Part shown: positions 44,591 to 57,400 of the stretch, one piece after another
How the letters are laid out: each line of letters starts with the position of its first letter
How positions within the stretch are numbered: position 1 is the first letter of the stretch
DNA from: Hyperoodon ampullatus
Lineage: Eukaryota > Chordata > Mammalia > Artiodactyla > Ziphiidae
Length of the DNA: 64,000 nt
Direction of reading: 5' to 3'
Assembly (NCBI GenBank): GCA_949752795.1
Contig: OX457064.1
Location: 45,938,368-46,002,367, forward strand
Program-made: the position numbers and the translations under genes
Notes under the pieces: generated by a model
Databases searched by the model: none
Seen by the model: the letters and a program-made list of their open reading frames with translations, nothing else
What the model was told of the DNA's origin: nothing

Positions 44591-46097
44591 TTAAAAGATG
44601 TTTTCATTAAACCCTAAACCAACTAACAAAATAACAAAGAGAACTAATAAGATGGTAAGGAAAATAAAATTTAAACATAAAAAAATCCAGAAGAAGGCAG
44701 AAAAAGGGAACAAAGAACAGATGGATAAGTAGAAAATAGATAGTAAGAGAATAAAATCTAACTATATCAATAATCATATTAAACTACTGTGGTTTAGACA
44801 CTCCAATTAAAAGGAAGAGATTTTTCAGACTGGATAAAATAGAAAATTACAAGTGTATGATGCCTATAAGAAATACATTTTATAAAGATGCAGATACATT
44901 AAAAGTGAAATGATAGAAAAAAAAGAAAGACCATGCTAATAATTAGCCAAAATAAACCTTCAGTGTCACACAAGGTAGGTTCAACACAATTAATCAAAAT
45001 AATATAAGATTAATAAGTGTTCATGTCCTTAATAACCAAACTTCAAAGTACTTAGAATAAAAACTGTTAGAACTGCCAGGAGAAATATAAAAATTCACCA
45101 TTATGACCAAATATTTGAATATTCCCCTTCAATAATTGATATAAAATGTAAACAGAGTAAATCAGTAAAATTATAGAAAACACTTTCAACCAATATGGCC
45201 TAATGGACATTTATAGAACACTCCATTCAACAGTAACAGAATATACATTGTTAAGATAGACCATTGATTAAGATAGACCATATTCTGGGTCATAAAATGA
45301 GTTTCAATAAGTTTAAAAGGATTCATATCATACATAGAACGTTCTCTTCCCATAATGGAATTTAATTAGAAATTTATTCCTAAAATACAATGGGAAAACT
45401 GTGAAACATGAGGAAACTCAATTTAAAAAATTCTAAATAATCCATGGGTCACAAAAGACATCAGAAAGAAAATATTTTGAACTGAATGACAATGAAAACA
45501 CAATATATCAGAACTTGTGATTTACTGCTAAGCAGTATATGGGACTGGAAGGGACAGAATTTACAGCACTAAAGGCCTATATGAGAAAAGAATAAAGTTC
45601 TCAAATAAAGAACCTCAACTAAAAGACAAATAAAATAAACCCAAAGCAAGCAAAATGGATAAAATAATAAAAATAAAAGTGGAAGTCCATGGAAAGGAAA
45701 ATAGAAAAAAAGTACAGAAAACTCAATGAAACTAAAAGTGCTTTTTAGATTAAATTAATAAAAATTGATAAACCTCTAGCCAAATTGATCATAAAAAAAG
45801 AAGAAACAAATTACCAATATCAGGATTGAGGTAGTTGATATCAGTACAGGGTCTACATTTACAAGATAATAAAGAAACCTGGTGATAACTTTAAATTTCA
45901 CAGGTTTTATGAAATTAAAATGGTCCTATGAAAACAGAACTGTGAAAGTTCACTCAAGTATAAATTAGCTTATCATGAATAGTTCTATATCTACTAAAGA
46001 AATTGAATTTGTAGTTATAAACCTACTAACAAAGAATATTCCAGTCCTGTTGACTTTATGGGTGAGTACTACGAAACCTTAAAAAAAAAAAAGAAAT
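44591..46097 (+). mobile_element. Ancient L1M ORF2 remnant, 5' piece
   Basis: It follows L1M ORF2 order from the endonuclease/linker ('atcaataatcatattaaactac...ggaagagatttttcagactgg', 'caatatggcctaatggacatttatagaacactcc') to the reverse transcriptase fingers ('ccagtcctgttgactttatgggtgagtactacgaaacc'). It is heavily mutated and is interrupted at 46098 by a younger L1 fragment. Confidence 0.75.
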
Positions 46098-46280
46098 AGC
46101 AGTCGCATAGCAGAGGGAGATCAGCTCCATCCTTTGTGACCACTTAGAGGGGTGGGAGGGAGACGCAAAAGGGAGGAGATATGGGGATATATGTATATGT
46201 ATAGCTGATTCACTTTGTTATAAAGCAGAAACTAACACACCATTGTAAAGCAATTATACTCCAATAAAGATGTTAAAAAA
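46098..46280 (+). mobile_element. Short L1 3'UTR insertion
   Basis: About 180 bp of young-type L1 3'UTR ('cgcatagcagagggagatcagctcc' ... 'aattatactccaataaagatgtt-An'), extremely 5'-truncated. The hexamer agcagt occurs at both edges as a possible short target repeat. Confidence 0.88.
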
Positions 46281-47970
46281 AAAGCAGTAATATCAATTCT
46301 ATACAATCTCTTCCAGAAAACTGAAAAGCAAGCAATACCCTGATTCTAAAACTACAGAAAGGAGTTACAAAACAATAAAACTCATCAACTGATAACCTTC
46401 ATTAATGTAGATGCCAAAGTTCTAAACAAAATTTTAGCAAATTGAATTCAACAATATACAATATAAAAAGGATAATACATGTCAAGAGGAGTTTTTCATA
46501 GGAATGTAAAGTTGGTTTAAAATTCAAAATCAAAATCAATCAATGCAATTAACCATTTTAAAAACAACCAAAAATGATCACTTCAGTACAGTCAGGAAAA
46601 AAACTTTTATAAAATCCAATATTCATTTCTGATAAAACCTCTATCAAAAAAAGAAAAATCTCAATCTGATGAAGGGGATATACAAAAATCCTACAGCTAA
46701 CATCTCATCTCATGGTGAGAAATTACATGCTTTATCCCTAAGATTAGGAACAAGGCAAGGATGCCTTCTCTCACCACATCTATTCAACATTGTACTGGAG
46801 GTTCTAGCCACTGTGAAGAAAAAGAAGTAAACAGCATTCAGAAGTAAGGAAAGGAGTCCAACTATCTTTGTTTGCAGATGATGTGATCATATATGTAGAA
46901 AATCTGATAGAATTCACAAAAATCTCCTGGAAATATTATACAAGTTTAGCAATATTGCAGAATATAAGATCAATATATCAAAATAAACTGTATTTCTATA
47001 TACCACTAATGAATCATCAGAAGTTGAAATTTAAAAACACCCTTTTCATTATCATTAAATATATGAAATACATAAAGATACTTAAGGTCTACAAATCAGA
47101 AATTATGAAATAATGAAAGAGGAATTAACGACCTAGTACAAGAAGAGATACACTGTGTTAATGGGTTGTTAAGATATCAGTTTTCCCTAAATTGATGTGT
47201 ATATTCATATGTTGATAAATATAAGGAAAAAACATGAATTCAATCCATTCTTCAAACCAATACAAAAAAAATTAAAAATTGATCAGAGGTTCAAGGATTA
47301 AAAGTGAAACCATACCAAAAAAGAAATACATGTTTGAATTTCTCTGACTCAAAATCCAAAAGCAAAAAGAAAAAAACTGAATTATTTTAACTTAATTTAA
47401 AAAACAATAACTCAACTGCATATTCCTATGAGATATATGTGAAGATCAAACAAAGCATAGAAAAGTTCCATAATCATACTGTTAATAATAATATTGGGTG
47501 TTGTCATTGATATATTTGTGTATGTATTAGAATAAATAATGATTTTAGTGTCATTAGGAATGAAGAAGTTCACTTTAGAAAAAATATAAATGTAAAATTA
47601 TTCCCCTCTAAGTGAAAGAAGCCAATCTGAAAAGGCTATACGCTGTTTGACTCCAACTATATGACATTCTGGAAAAGACAAAACTATGGAGATAGTAAAA
47701 AGATCTGTAGTTGCCAGGGACTGGGTGGGAAGGAAGGATGAATAGTCAGAGCACAGGGAGCTTTTAAGGCAGTGAAATTATTCTGTATGATAATGGTGGA
47801 CACATGCCATTATAAACCCACTGCACAACACAAAGGCTTAATCCTATTCTAAACTATCAGCATTGGTTGATGATGATGTGTCAATAGGTTCATCTTTTGT
47901 AACAAATGTACTACTTTGGTGCCAGAGATTAAAAATAAGGGAGGGTGTGCATGTGTGGTGGCAGGGGATA
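46281..47970 (+). mobile_element. Ancient L1M ORF2 and 3'UTR, middle piece
   Basis: It resumes the L1M with 'tacaatctcttccagaaaactgaaaagcaagc' and contains the reverse transcriptase palm. The 81-codon frame at 46868-47113 starts with MFADDVIIYVENL, the conserved FADD motif. The 3'UTR follows ('agaagccaatctgaaaaggctatacgctg', 'gtagttgccagggactggg'). A DNA transposon then interrupts it. No complete domain survives. Confidence 0.78.
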
Positions 47971-48426
47971 CAGGCAGGCATACCCCACTTCATTGTGCTT
48001 CACTTTATTGTACTTTGTAGGTATTCCATTTTTGTACAAATTGACGGTTTATGGCAACCTTGTGCCGAGCAAGTCCATCAATGCCATTTGTCCAACAGCA
48101 TTTACTCATGCTTGGTCAATGTGACCAAATATGTCACATTTTGGTAATTACTGAAATATTTCAAATGGTCCACTAGCAAAAAGATTGTGATTTGCTAACG
48201 GCTCAGATGATGGTTAGCATTTTTTAGCAATAAAATATTTTAAAATAAAGATATGTACATTATTTTTTAGACATGATATTGTACACTTAATAGACTACAT
48301 GATAGTGTAAACATAAGTTTTATATGCACTGTGAAACCAAAAAATTCATGTGATTCACTTTATTGCATTATTTGCTTTATTGCAGTGGTCTGGAACAGAA
48401 CCCTCAATATCTCTTAGGTATGCCTA
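47971..48426 (+). mobile_element. Tigger1-type DNA transposon deletion derivative
   Basis: The ends are inverted: 'caggcatacccc' at 47975 and 'taggtatgccta' ending 48426, next to TA dinucleotides, as for the pogo/Tigger group of Tc1-mariner elements. The left 200 bp ('caaattgacggtttatggcaaccttgtgccgagcaag') and right 240 bp ('ggctcagatgatggttagcattttttagcaataaa') match the two ends of Tigger1. The transposase gene between them is absent. It sits inside the L1M 3'UTR. Confidence 0.88.
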
Positions 48427-48510
48427 TATATGGGAATCTCTGTATTCTCCACTCAATTTTGCTGTGAACTTAAAAGTGCTCTAAAAATAAAGTCTATTAA
48501 AAATTCTTCA
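48427..48510 (+). mobile_element. L1M 3'UTR terminus
   Basis: The last part of the interrupted L1M: 'tatatgggaatctctgtattctccactcaattttgctgtgaacttaaaagtgctctaaaaataaagtc' and a short A-tail. It continues in register from 47970 once the Tigger element is taken out. Confidence 0.8.
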
Positions 48511-49238
48511 TAGTTCTTATATTTTACCTCTGTATTGCAACCTCAATATGAGTTTTAACCTGAATAATCAGAAAGGGGAGAAAAGGAACTCATATATTGT
48601 TAGTTTCTTCACTAGTGGTCAAGAATTCTGTTCAAGTATAGAGATGCTCCTTGGGAGCTGTTTGAACTAAATACACCAACAAGGGAAAAATCAATAAAGT
48701 TGTTTAAATGGTTTCTCAGGGACCTTTGTGATTATGGAATACTACTCTTCTCACAAGACCAATAGCTGTACATATTCTGCATTTTTGTGTTTTGGTCTGA
48801 GAACAATAACTAAACTTATTCAAACACAAACTTGGAAATAACAAAAAATGTAAAACAAAGCTACATATAGTCTCATTGTCATCTCTGGCTGAAAAATAGC
48901 TTTAATTTCTATTTTACTTATGTATAATAAATCATTAAAACTCTGAAGGCAACATCTTTTGAATATAGTTCCCTTTCTCTTTCCTTTATTTTTTTCATTA
49001 ATGCAGAAGAACCTGTACACATTAATATTCTTAGAAAACTAAGTGAGACAGTATTCCATATGATATGTGATATTGTAGTAGATTAGAATATAATGAACTG
49101 CAAAGTAATCCTTTAGTTATTAGTCAACAAATTAATGGAAAGTCTGCATGAGAGAGAATTTTCTCTTCATGATGAAGATTAGAGCTCTAAGTAATATGTT
49201 CTTTTTTTAAATTTTTATTTTTATTTTTTACATTAATT
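48511..49238. other. Unannotated non-coding sequence
   Basis: No gene or repeat recognised; a T/A-rich run at 49203-49230 precedes the next L1. Confidence 0.5.
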
Positions 49239-50627
49239 GAGAAAAGACAGTCTCTTCAATAAATGGTGCTGGGAAAACTGGACAGCTACATGTAAGAAAA
49301 ATGAAACTAGAGCATTCTTTAACACTATACACAAAAATAAACTGAAAATGGATTAAAGACCTAAATATAAGACCGCATGCTATAAAATTCTTAAAGGAAG
49401 ACATAGGCAGAACACTCTTTGACATAAATCACAGCAGTATCTTTTTTGATCTGTCTCCTAGACTAATGGAAATAAAAACAAAAATAAACAAATGGGACCT
49501 AATTAAACTCAAAAGCTTTTGCATAGCAAAGGAAACCACAAACAAAATGAAAAGACAACCCACAGAATGGGAGAAAATATTTGCAAACAATGCGGCTGAC
49601 AAGGGAGTAGTCTCCAAAATCTACAAACAGCTCATGTGGCTCAATATCCAAAAAACAAACAACCCAATCCAAAAATGGGCAGAAGACCTAAATAGACATT
49701 TCTCCAAAGAAGACATACAGATGGCCAAGAGACACATGAAAAGATGCTCAACATCACTAATCATTAGAGAAACGCAGATCAAAACTACAATGAGGTAACA
49801 CCTCACACCAGTCAGAATGGCCATCATCAAAAAAATCTACAAACAATACATGCTGAAGAGGGTGTGGAGAAAAGGGAATGGTGGGAATGTAAACTGATAC
49901 AGCCACTATGGAGAACAGTATGGAGGTCACTTAGAAAACTAAAAATAGAACTACCATATGACACAGCAATACCAGTACTGGGCATATACCCTGAGAAAAC
50001 CATAATTCAAAAAAATACATGTACCCTGATGTTCACTGCAGTACTATTTACAATAGCCAGGACATGGAAGCAACCTAAATGTCCATCGACAGATGAATGG
50101 ATAAAGAAGATGTGGTATATATATACAGTGGAATATTACTCAGCCATAAGAAGGAATGAAATTGAGTCATCTGTAGTGATATGGATGGACCTAGAGTCAG
50201 TCATACAGAGTGAAGTAAATCAGAAAGAGAAAAATACCGTATATTAAATCACATATATATAGAATCTAGAAAAATGGTACTGATGAACCTACAGGCAGGG
50301 CAGGAATACAGACACAGACATAGAGAACGGACTCGTGGACACAGCAGGGGAAGGCAAGGCTGGGTCAAACTGAGAGAGTAGCATTAACATATATACACTA
50401 CCATGAGTAAAAACAGATAGCTAGTGGGAAGCTGTTGTATAGCACAGGGAGATTAGCTGGGTGCTTTGTGACGACCTACAGGGGTAGGATGGGGAGGAAG
50501 GGAGGCAGGCTCAAGAGGGAGGGGATATGGGGATATATGTATACATATAGCTGATTCACTTTGTTGTACAGCCGAAACTAACACAATATTGTAAAGCAAT
50601 TATAATCCAATAAAGATGTAAAAAAAA
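49239..50627 (+). mobile_element. 5'-truncated L1 (ORF2 3' third and 3'UTR)
   Basis: It starts at 'gagaaaagacagtctcttcaataaatggtgctggg' and ends at 'aattataatccaataaagatgt-A8'. ORF2 pieces are at 49466-49798 and 49864-50247, separated by a small deletion that removes the usual 'cactgttggt' stretch. The minus frames are shadows. No clear target repeat is seen. Confidence 0.9.
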
Positions 50628-51242
50628 TCTACAAACAATAAATGCTGGAGAGGAGGTGAGTGTGGAGAGAAGGGAACCCTCCTACACTGTTGGTGGGAAT
50701 GTAAATTGGTACAGCCACTATGGAGAACAGTATGGAGGGTCCTTAAAAAATGAAAAATAGAACTACCATGTGATTCAGCAATCCCATTCCTGGACATATA
50801 TCCAGAGAAAAACATGGTTTGATAGGATACACGCACCCCAATGTTCATTGCAGCACTGTTTACAATGGCCAAGACATGGAAACACCTAAATGTCCACTGA
50901 CAGATGAATGGATAAAGAAGATGTGGAACATATATACAATAGAATATTACTCAGCCCATTAAAAGGAATGAAATAATGCCATTTGCAGAAGCATGGATGG
51001 ACCTGGAGATTATTGTACTAAGTGAAGTAAATCAGACAGAGAAAGACAAATATAATATTGCTTATAAGTAGAATATATATAAAAATGATACAGATGAACT
51101 TATTTATAAAACAGAAGCAGACTCAGAGACTTAGAGAATGAATTTATGGTTACCAGCAGGGAAGGGTGGGGAGGAAGGATAGATTAGGAGTTTGGGATTG
51201 ACAAGTACACGCTCCTATACTTAAAATAGATAACCAACAAGT
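50628..51242 (+). mobile_element. Second L1 3' fragment, older subfamily
   Basis: It begins 'atctacaaacaataaatgctggag', re-entering L1 ORF2 at a point already present in the preceding copy (49835). Its later text ('aatgaaataatgccatttgcagaagcatggatggacctggagattattgtac') belongs to a different, older artiodactyl-type L1 subfamily. It stops within the 3'UTR at 'agataaccaacaag'. Confidence 0.82.
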
Positions 51243-51567
51243 CATTTGTTCATTAAATACTGCTTTATAAAAAATCTGGTAAAAATTTAAATTATGAATA
51301 ATTTAACTATTTTTTTTTACAAAAGCAATAAATTTAAACATATCTACAGAACTCCTACTCTTGGGACATTGTCTTACTCATTTAAATGAGTGACCAAGAA
51401 ATGTTCTCTGATTCATAAATCCATTTCAAGTTATTTTAAATGGGTGAAAACAAATGAAATAAATCAAGTGTTGTAATTTTTGTATATTTTCATGCCTTTA
51501 ACATCATGTACTCCTAACAGTTCTAGATTTTACCTGTGTGATGTCATTTGAAATCAAGGGGTAGAAC
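51243..51567. other. Unannotated non-coding sequence
   Basis: No gene or recognised repeat between two L1 elements. Confidence 0.5.
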
Positions 51568-51582
51568 AAAATCTATTAGCTA

Positions 51583-53495
51583 GAGGTCCTTCAAAATGGA
51601 GGAGGAGTATGACGTGGACATCACCTTCCTCCCAACAAACATATGAAAAATACATCTACATGTGCAACAACTCCTACAAAACACCTACTGAATGCTGACA
51701 GAAGATTTCAGACTTCCCCAAAGACAAGAAACTCCCCGTGTACCTGGGTAGGGCAAAAGAAAAAACAGACAAAAGAATAAGGACAGGACCTGCACCTCTG
51801 GGAGGGAGCTGTGAAGGAGGAAGAGTTTCCACACACTAGGAAGCCCCTTCACTGCTGGAAACGGAGGGTGGGCGGGGGGGAAACTTTGGAGCCATGGAGG
51901 GGAGCGCAGCAACAGGCGTGCAAAGGGCAAAGCGGAGAGATTCCCACACAGAGGATTGGTGCCAACCAGCACTCACCAGCCTGAGAGGCTTGTCTGCTCA
52001 CCCACCGGGGTGGGTGGAGGCTGGGAGCTGAGGCTCAGGCTTTGGAGGTCAGATCCTAGGGAGAGGACTGGGGTTGGCTGCATGAACACAGACTGAAGGG
52101 GGCTAGTGTGCCACAGCTAACCAGGAGGGAGTCTGGGAAGAAGTGTGGACCTGCGTAAGAGTCAAGAGACTACTGTTTCGGGGTGTGTGAGGAGAGGAGA
52201 TTCAGAACACCACCGAAATGAGCTTCAGAGATGGGCGTGAGCCACAGTTATCAGCGCAGACAGCAGAGGTGGGCATGAAATGCTAAGGCTGCTGCTGCTG
52301 CAGCCAACAAGAAACCTGTGCGCAAGCACAGGTCACTATCCATACCTTCACTCACAGGAGCCTCTGCAGCCCGCCACTGTCAGGGTCCCATGATATAGGG
52401 ACAACTTCCCCAGGAAAACACACGCTGTGCCTCAGGCTGTTGCAACATCATGTTGGTCCCTGCTGCCGCAGGCACACCCTGCATTTTGTACCCCTCCCTC
52501 CCCCGGGCCTAAGTTAGCAAGAGCCCCCTAATTAGCTGCTCTTTTAACCCCCTCCTGTCTGGGCTAAGGACAAATGCCAGAGGGCGACCTACATGCAGAG
52601 TTGGGGCCAAATCTAAAGCTGAACCCCGGGAGCTGTGCAAACAAAGAGAAAGGGAAATTTCTCTGTGCAGTCTCAGGAGCAGCAGATTAGATCTCCACAA
52701 TCAACTTAATGTACCCTTCATCTGTGGAATACCTGAATAGACAATGAATCATCCCAAAATTGAGGTCATGGACTTTGGGAGCAACTGTTGACTTGGGGTT
52801 TGCTATAAGCGAATGACTAGTTTCTGATTTTTATGTGTATCTTAGTACAGTTTTTAGCACTTGTTGTCACTGGGGGACTTGTTTATTGGTTTGGTTGCTC
52901 TCTTCTTCTTTTTCATTAATTAAAATTTTTAAAATAATTTTAAAAAATATTTTATTTTAATAACTTTAATTTCTTCTTTTTCTCCCTTTTGTTCTGAACC
53001 ACGTGGCTGACAGGGTCTTCTGTTCCGGGCTGGTGTCAGGCCTGAGCCTCTGAGGTGGGAGAGCCAAGTTCAGGACACTGGACCACCAGAGACCTCATGG
53101 TCCCACATAATATGATTCAGCAAGACCTCTCCCAGAGATCTCTATCTCAATGCTAAGACCAAGCTCCACCCAACGACCTGCAACCTCCAGTGCTAGATGC
53201 CCCATGCCCAACAACTAGCAATACAGGAACACACCCCACTCATTAGCAGAGAGGCTGGCAAAAATCATAATACATTCACAGACACCCCAAAATACATCAC
53301 CAGACATGGCCCTTCCCACCAGAAAGACAAGATCCAGCCTCATCTACCAGAACACAGGCACCAGTCCCCTCCACCAGGAAGCCTAAACAAACCACTGAAC
53401 CAACTTTACCCACGGGGGGCAGACACCAAAAACAATGGGAACTACAAACCTGCAGCCTGTGAAAAGAAAACCCCAAGCACAGTAAGTTAAGCAAA
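51583..53495 (+). promoter_or_regulatory. L1 5'UTR (internal promoter region)
   Basis: About 1.9 kb, GC-rich in its first kilobase ('ggaggtgggcggggggg'-like and 'cagcctgagaggctt' segments), preceding ORF1. By analogy with other mammalian L1s it would hold the internal Pol II promoter. No initiation site can be read from the sequence. The frames of 63-97 codons on both strands are not supported. Bases about 52133-53468 are absent from the minus-strand L1. Confidence 0.75.
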
Positions 53496-54379
53496 ATGAG
53501 GAGACGGAGAAATACGCACCAGATGAAGGAGCAAAGTAAAAACCCTCATGACCAAACAAATCAAGAGGAAATAGGCAGTCTACCTAAAAAAGAATTCAGA
53601 GTAATGATAGTAAAGATGATCGAAAATCTTGGAAATGGAATGGAGAAAATACAAGAAACAAGGACCTAGAAGAAATAAATAGCAAACAAACAATGATGAA
53701 CAACACAATAAATGAAAGTAAAAATTCTCTAGAAGGAATCAATAGCAGAATAAATGAGGCAGAAGAACGGATAAGTGACCAGGAAGATAAAATAGTGGAA
53801 ATAACTACTGCAGAGCAGAATAAAGAAAAAAGAAAGAAAAGAATTGAGGACAGTCTCAGAGACCCCTGGGACAACATTATACGTACCAACATTCGAATTA
53901 TAAGGGTCCAAGAAGAAGAAGAGAAAAAGAAAGGGTCTGAGAATATATGTGAAGAAATTATAGTTGAAAACTTCCCTAACATGGGAAAGGAAATACTCAA
54001 CCAAGCTCAGGAAGCACAGAGAGTCCCATACAGGATAAATCCAAGGAAAACACACCAAGACATGTTAATCAAACTATCAAAAATTAAATACAAAGAAAAA
54101 ATACTAAAAGGAGCAAGAGAAAAGCAATAAATAACATACAAAGGAATCCCCATAAGGTTAACAGCTGATCTTTCAGCAGAAACTCTGCAAGCCAGAAGGG
54201 ACTGGCAGGACATATTTAAAGTGATGAAAAGGAAGAACCTACAACCAAGATTACTCTACCCAGCAAGGATCTTATTCAGATTCCATGGAGAAATTAAAAC
54301 CTTTACATAAAAGCAAAAGTTAAGAGAATTCAGCACCACCAAACCAGCTTTACAACAAATGCTACAGGAACTACTCTAG
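53496..54379 (+). pseudogene. Dead L1 ORF1 (RNA-binding chaperone)
   Basis: ATG at 53496 opens MRRRRNTHQMKEQ and runs in frame to a TAG at 53667-53669. A shift just before that stop moves the true reading to the frame of 53693-54130 (145 codons). That part holds the coiled coil (KNSLEGINSRINEAEERISD), the RRM region (...DSLRDPWDNIIRTNIRIIRV...) and the start of the C-terminal domain (KILKGAREKQ). A TAA at 54128-54130 ends it. The C-terminal domain text then continues in frame (KGIPIRLTADLSAETLQARR...) with one more stop, to a TAG at 54377-54379. The total span fits the usual ORF1 length of about 300 codons. Confidence 0.9.
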
Positions 54380-54431
54380 GCAAAAACACAAGAGAAAGGA
54401 AAGACCTACAATAACAAACCTAAAATAATTA

Positions 54432-57400
54432 ATGGTAATGGGAACATACATATTGATAACCACCTTAAATACAAATGGATTAAATGCTCCCACCAAAAGA
54501 CACAGACTGGCTGAATGAATACAAAAACAACACCCGAATATATGCTGTCTACAAGACACCCACTTCAGACCTAGGGACACATACAGACTGAAAGTGCGGG
54601 CATGGAAAAAGATATTCCATGCAAATGGAAATCAAAAGAAAGCTGGAGTAGTAATTCTCATATCAGACAAAATAGACTTTAAAACGAAGACTATTACAAG
54701 AGACAAAGAAGGACACTACATAATGATCAAGGGATCAATCCAAGAAGAAGATATAACAATTGTAAATATTTATGCACCCAACATAGGAGCACCTCAATAT
54801 GTAAGGCAAACTCTAACAGCCATAAAAGGGGAAATCAACAGTAACAAAATCATAGTAGGGGACTTTCCCCACTTTCACCAACGGACAGATCATCCAAAGT
54901 GAAAATAAATAAGGAAACACAAGCTTTAAATGACACATTAGACAAGATGGACTTAACTGATATTTATGGGACATTCCATCCAAAAAAACAGAATACACTT
55001 TCTTCTCAAGTGCTCATGGAACATTCTCCAGGATAGATCATATCTTGGGTTACAAGTCAAGCCTTGGTAAATTTAAGAAAACTGAAATCATATCAAGTAT
55101 CTTTTCCAAACAAAACGCTACTGAGAATAGATATCAATTACAGGAAAAATACTGTAAAAAATACAAACACATGGAAGAGAAACAATACTCTACTAAATAA
55201 CCAAGTGATCGCTGAAGAAATCAAGAGGAAATAAAAAAATACCTAGAAACAAATGACAATGAAAACACAACAACCCCAAACCTATGGGATGCAACAAAAG
55301 CAGTTCTAAGAGGGAACTTTATAGTAACACAATCCTACCTCCCAAAAGAAGAAAAATCTCAAAAAAACAGCCTAACATTACACCTAAAACAATTAGAGAA
55401 AGGAGAACTAAAAAACCCAAAGGTAGCAGAAGGAAAGAAATCATAAAGATCAGATCAGAAGTAAATTTTAAAAATGAAGGAAACAATAGCAAGGATTAAT
55501 AAAACTAAAAGCTGGTTCTCTGAAAAGGTAAACTAAATTGATAAACCATTAGCCAGACTCATCAAAAAAAAAGGGGGAAAAGGCTCAAATCAACAGAATT
55601 ACAAATGAAAAGGGAGAAGTAACAACTGACACTGCAGAAATACAAAGGATCATGAGAGATGACTACAAGCAACTATTTGCCAATTAAAATGGACAACCTG
55701 GAAGAAACAGACAAATTCTTAGAAAAGCACAACGTTCTGAGACTGAATGAGGAAGAAATAGAAAATATAAAGCACTGAAGCACTGAAATTGAAACTGTGA
55801 TTAAAAATCTTCCAACAAACAAAAGCCCAGGACCAGATGGCTTCACAGGCGTATTCTATCAAACATTTAGAGAAGAGCTAACACCTATCCATCTCAAACT
55901 GTTCTAAAATATAGCAGAGGGAGGAACACTCCAAACTCATTCTACAAGCCCACCATCACCCTGATACCAAAACCAGACAAAGATGTCACAGAAAAGAAAA
56001 CTACAGGCCAATATCACCAATGAACATTGATGCAAATATCCTCAACAAAATACTAGCAAACAGAATCCAACAGCACATTAAAAGGATCATACACCATGAT
56101 CAAGTGGGGTTTATCCCAGGAATGCAAGGATTCTTCATTATATGCAAATCAATCAATGTGATACACCATATTCACAAACTGAAAGATAAAAACCATATGA
56201 TCATCTCAATAGATGCAGTAAAAGCTTTTGACAAAATTCAACAGCCATTTATGATAAAAACCCTCCAGAAAGTAGGCATAGAGGGAATTTACCTCAACAT
56301 AATAAAGGCCATATATGACAAACCCACAGCCAGAATCATTCTCAATGGTGAAAAACTGAAACTATTTCCTCTAAGATCAGGAAAAAGACAAGGCTGCCCA
56401 CTCTCACCACTATGATTCAACATAGTTTTGGAATTTTTAGCCACAGCAATCAGAGAAGAAAAAGAAATAAAAGGAATCCAAATTGGAAAAGAAGAAATAA
56501 AGCTGTCACTGTTTGCAGATGACATGATACTATACACAGAGAATCCTAAAGATGCTACCAGAAAACTACTAGAGCTAATCAATGAATTTGGTAAAGTAGC
56601 AGGATACAAAAGTAATGCACAGAAACCTCTTGCATTCCTCTACACTAATGATGATAAATCTGAAAGAGAAATTAAGGAAACACTCCCATTTATCATGGCA
56701 ACATAAAGAGTAACATACATAGGAATAAACCTACCTAAGGAGACAGAAGACCTGCATGCAGAATACTATAAGACACTGAAGAAAGAAATTAAAGCTGATA
56801 CAAACAGATGGAGAGATATACCATGTTCTTGGACTGGAAGAAGCAACATTGTGAAAATGACTATAGTACTCGAAGCAAGCTACAGATTCAGTGCAATCCC
56901 TATCAAACTACCAAGGGCATTTTTCACAGAACTAGAACAAAAAATTTCACGATTTGTATGGAAACACAAAAGAGAATGATAGCCAAAGCAATCTTGAGAA
57001 AGAAAATCAGAGCTGGAGTAATCAGGCTCCCTGACTTCAGACTATATTACAAAGCTATAGTAATCAAGACAGTATGGTACTGGCATAAAAACAGAAATAT
57101 AGATCAATGGACCAGGAGAGAAAGCCCAGAGATAAACCCACGCAAATATGGTCACTTTATATTTGATAAAGGAGGCAAGAATATACAATGGAGAAAGACA
57201 GCCTCTTCAATAAGTGGTGCTGGGAAAACGGGACAGCTACATGTAAAAGAATGAAATTAGAATATTCCCTAAAACTGTACACAAAAACTCATAATGGATT
57301 AAAGACCTAAATATAAGGGCAGACGCTATAAAACTCTGAAAGGAAAACATAGGAAGAACACTCTATGACATAAATCACAGCAAGATCATTTTTTACCCAC

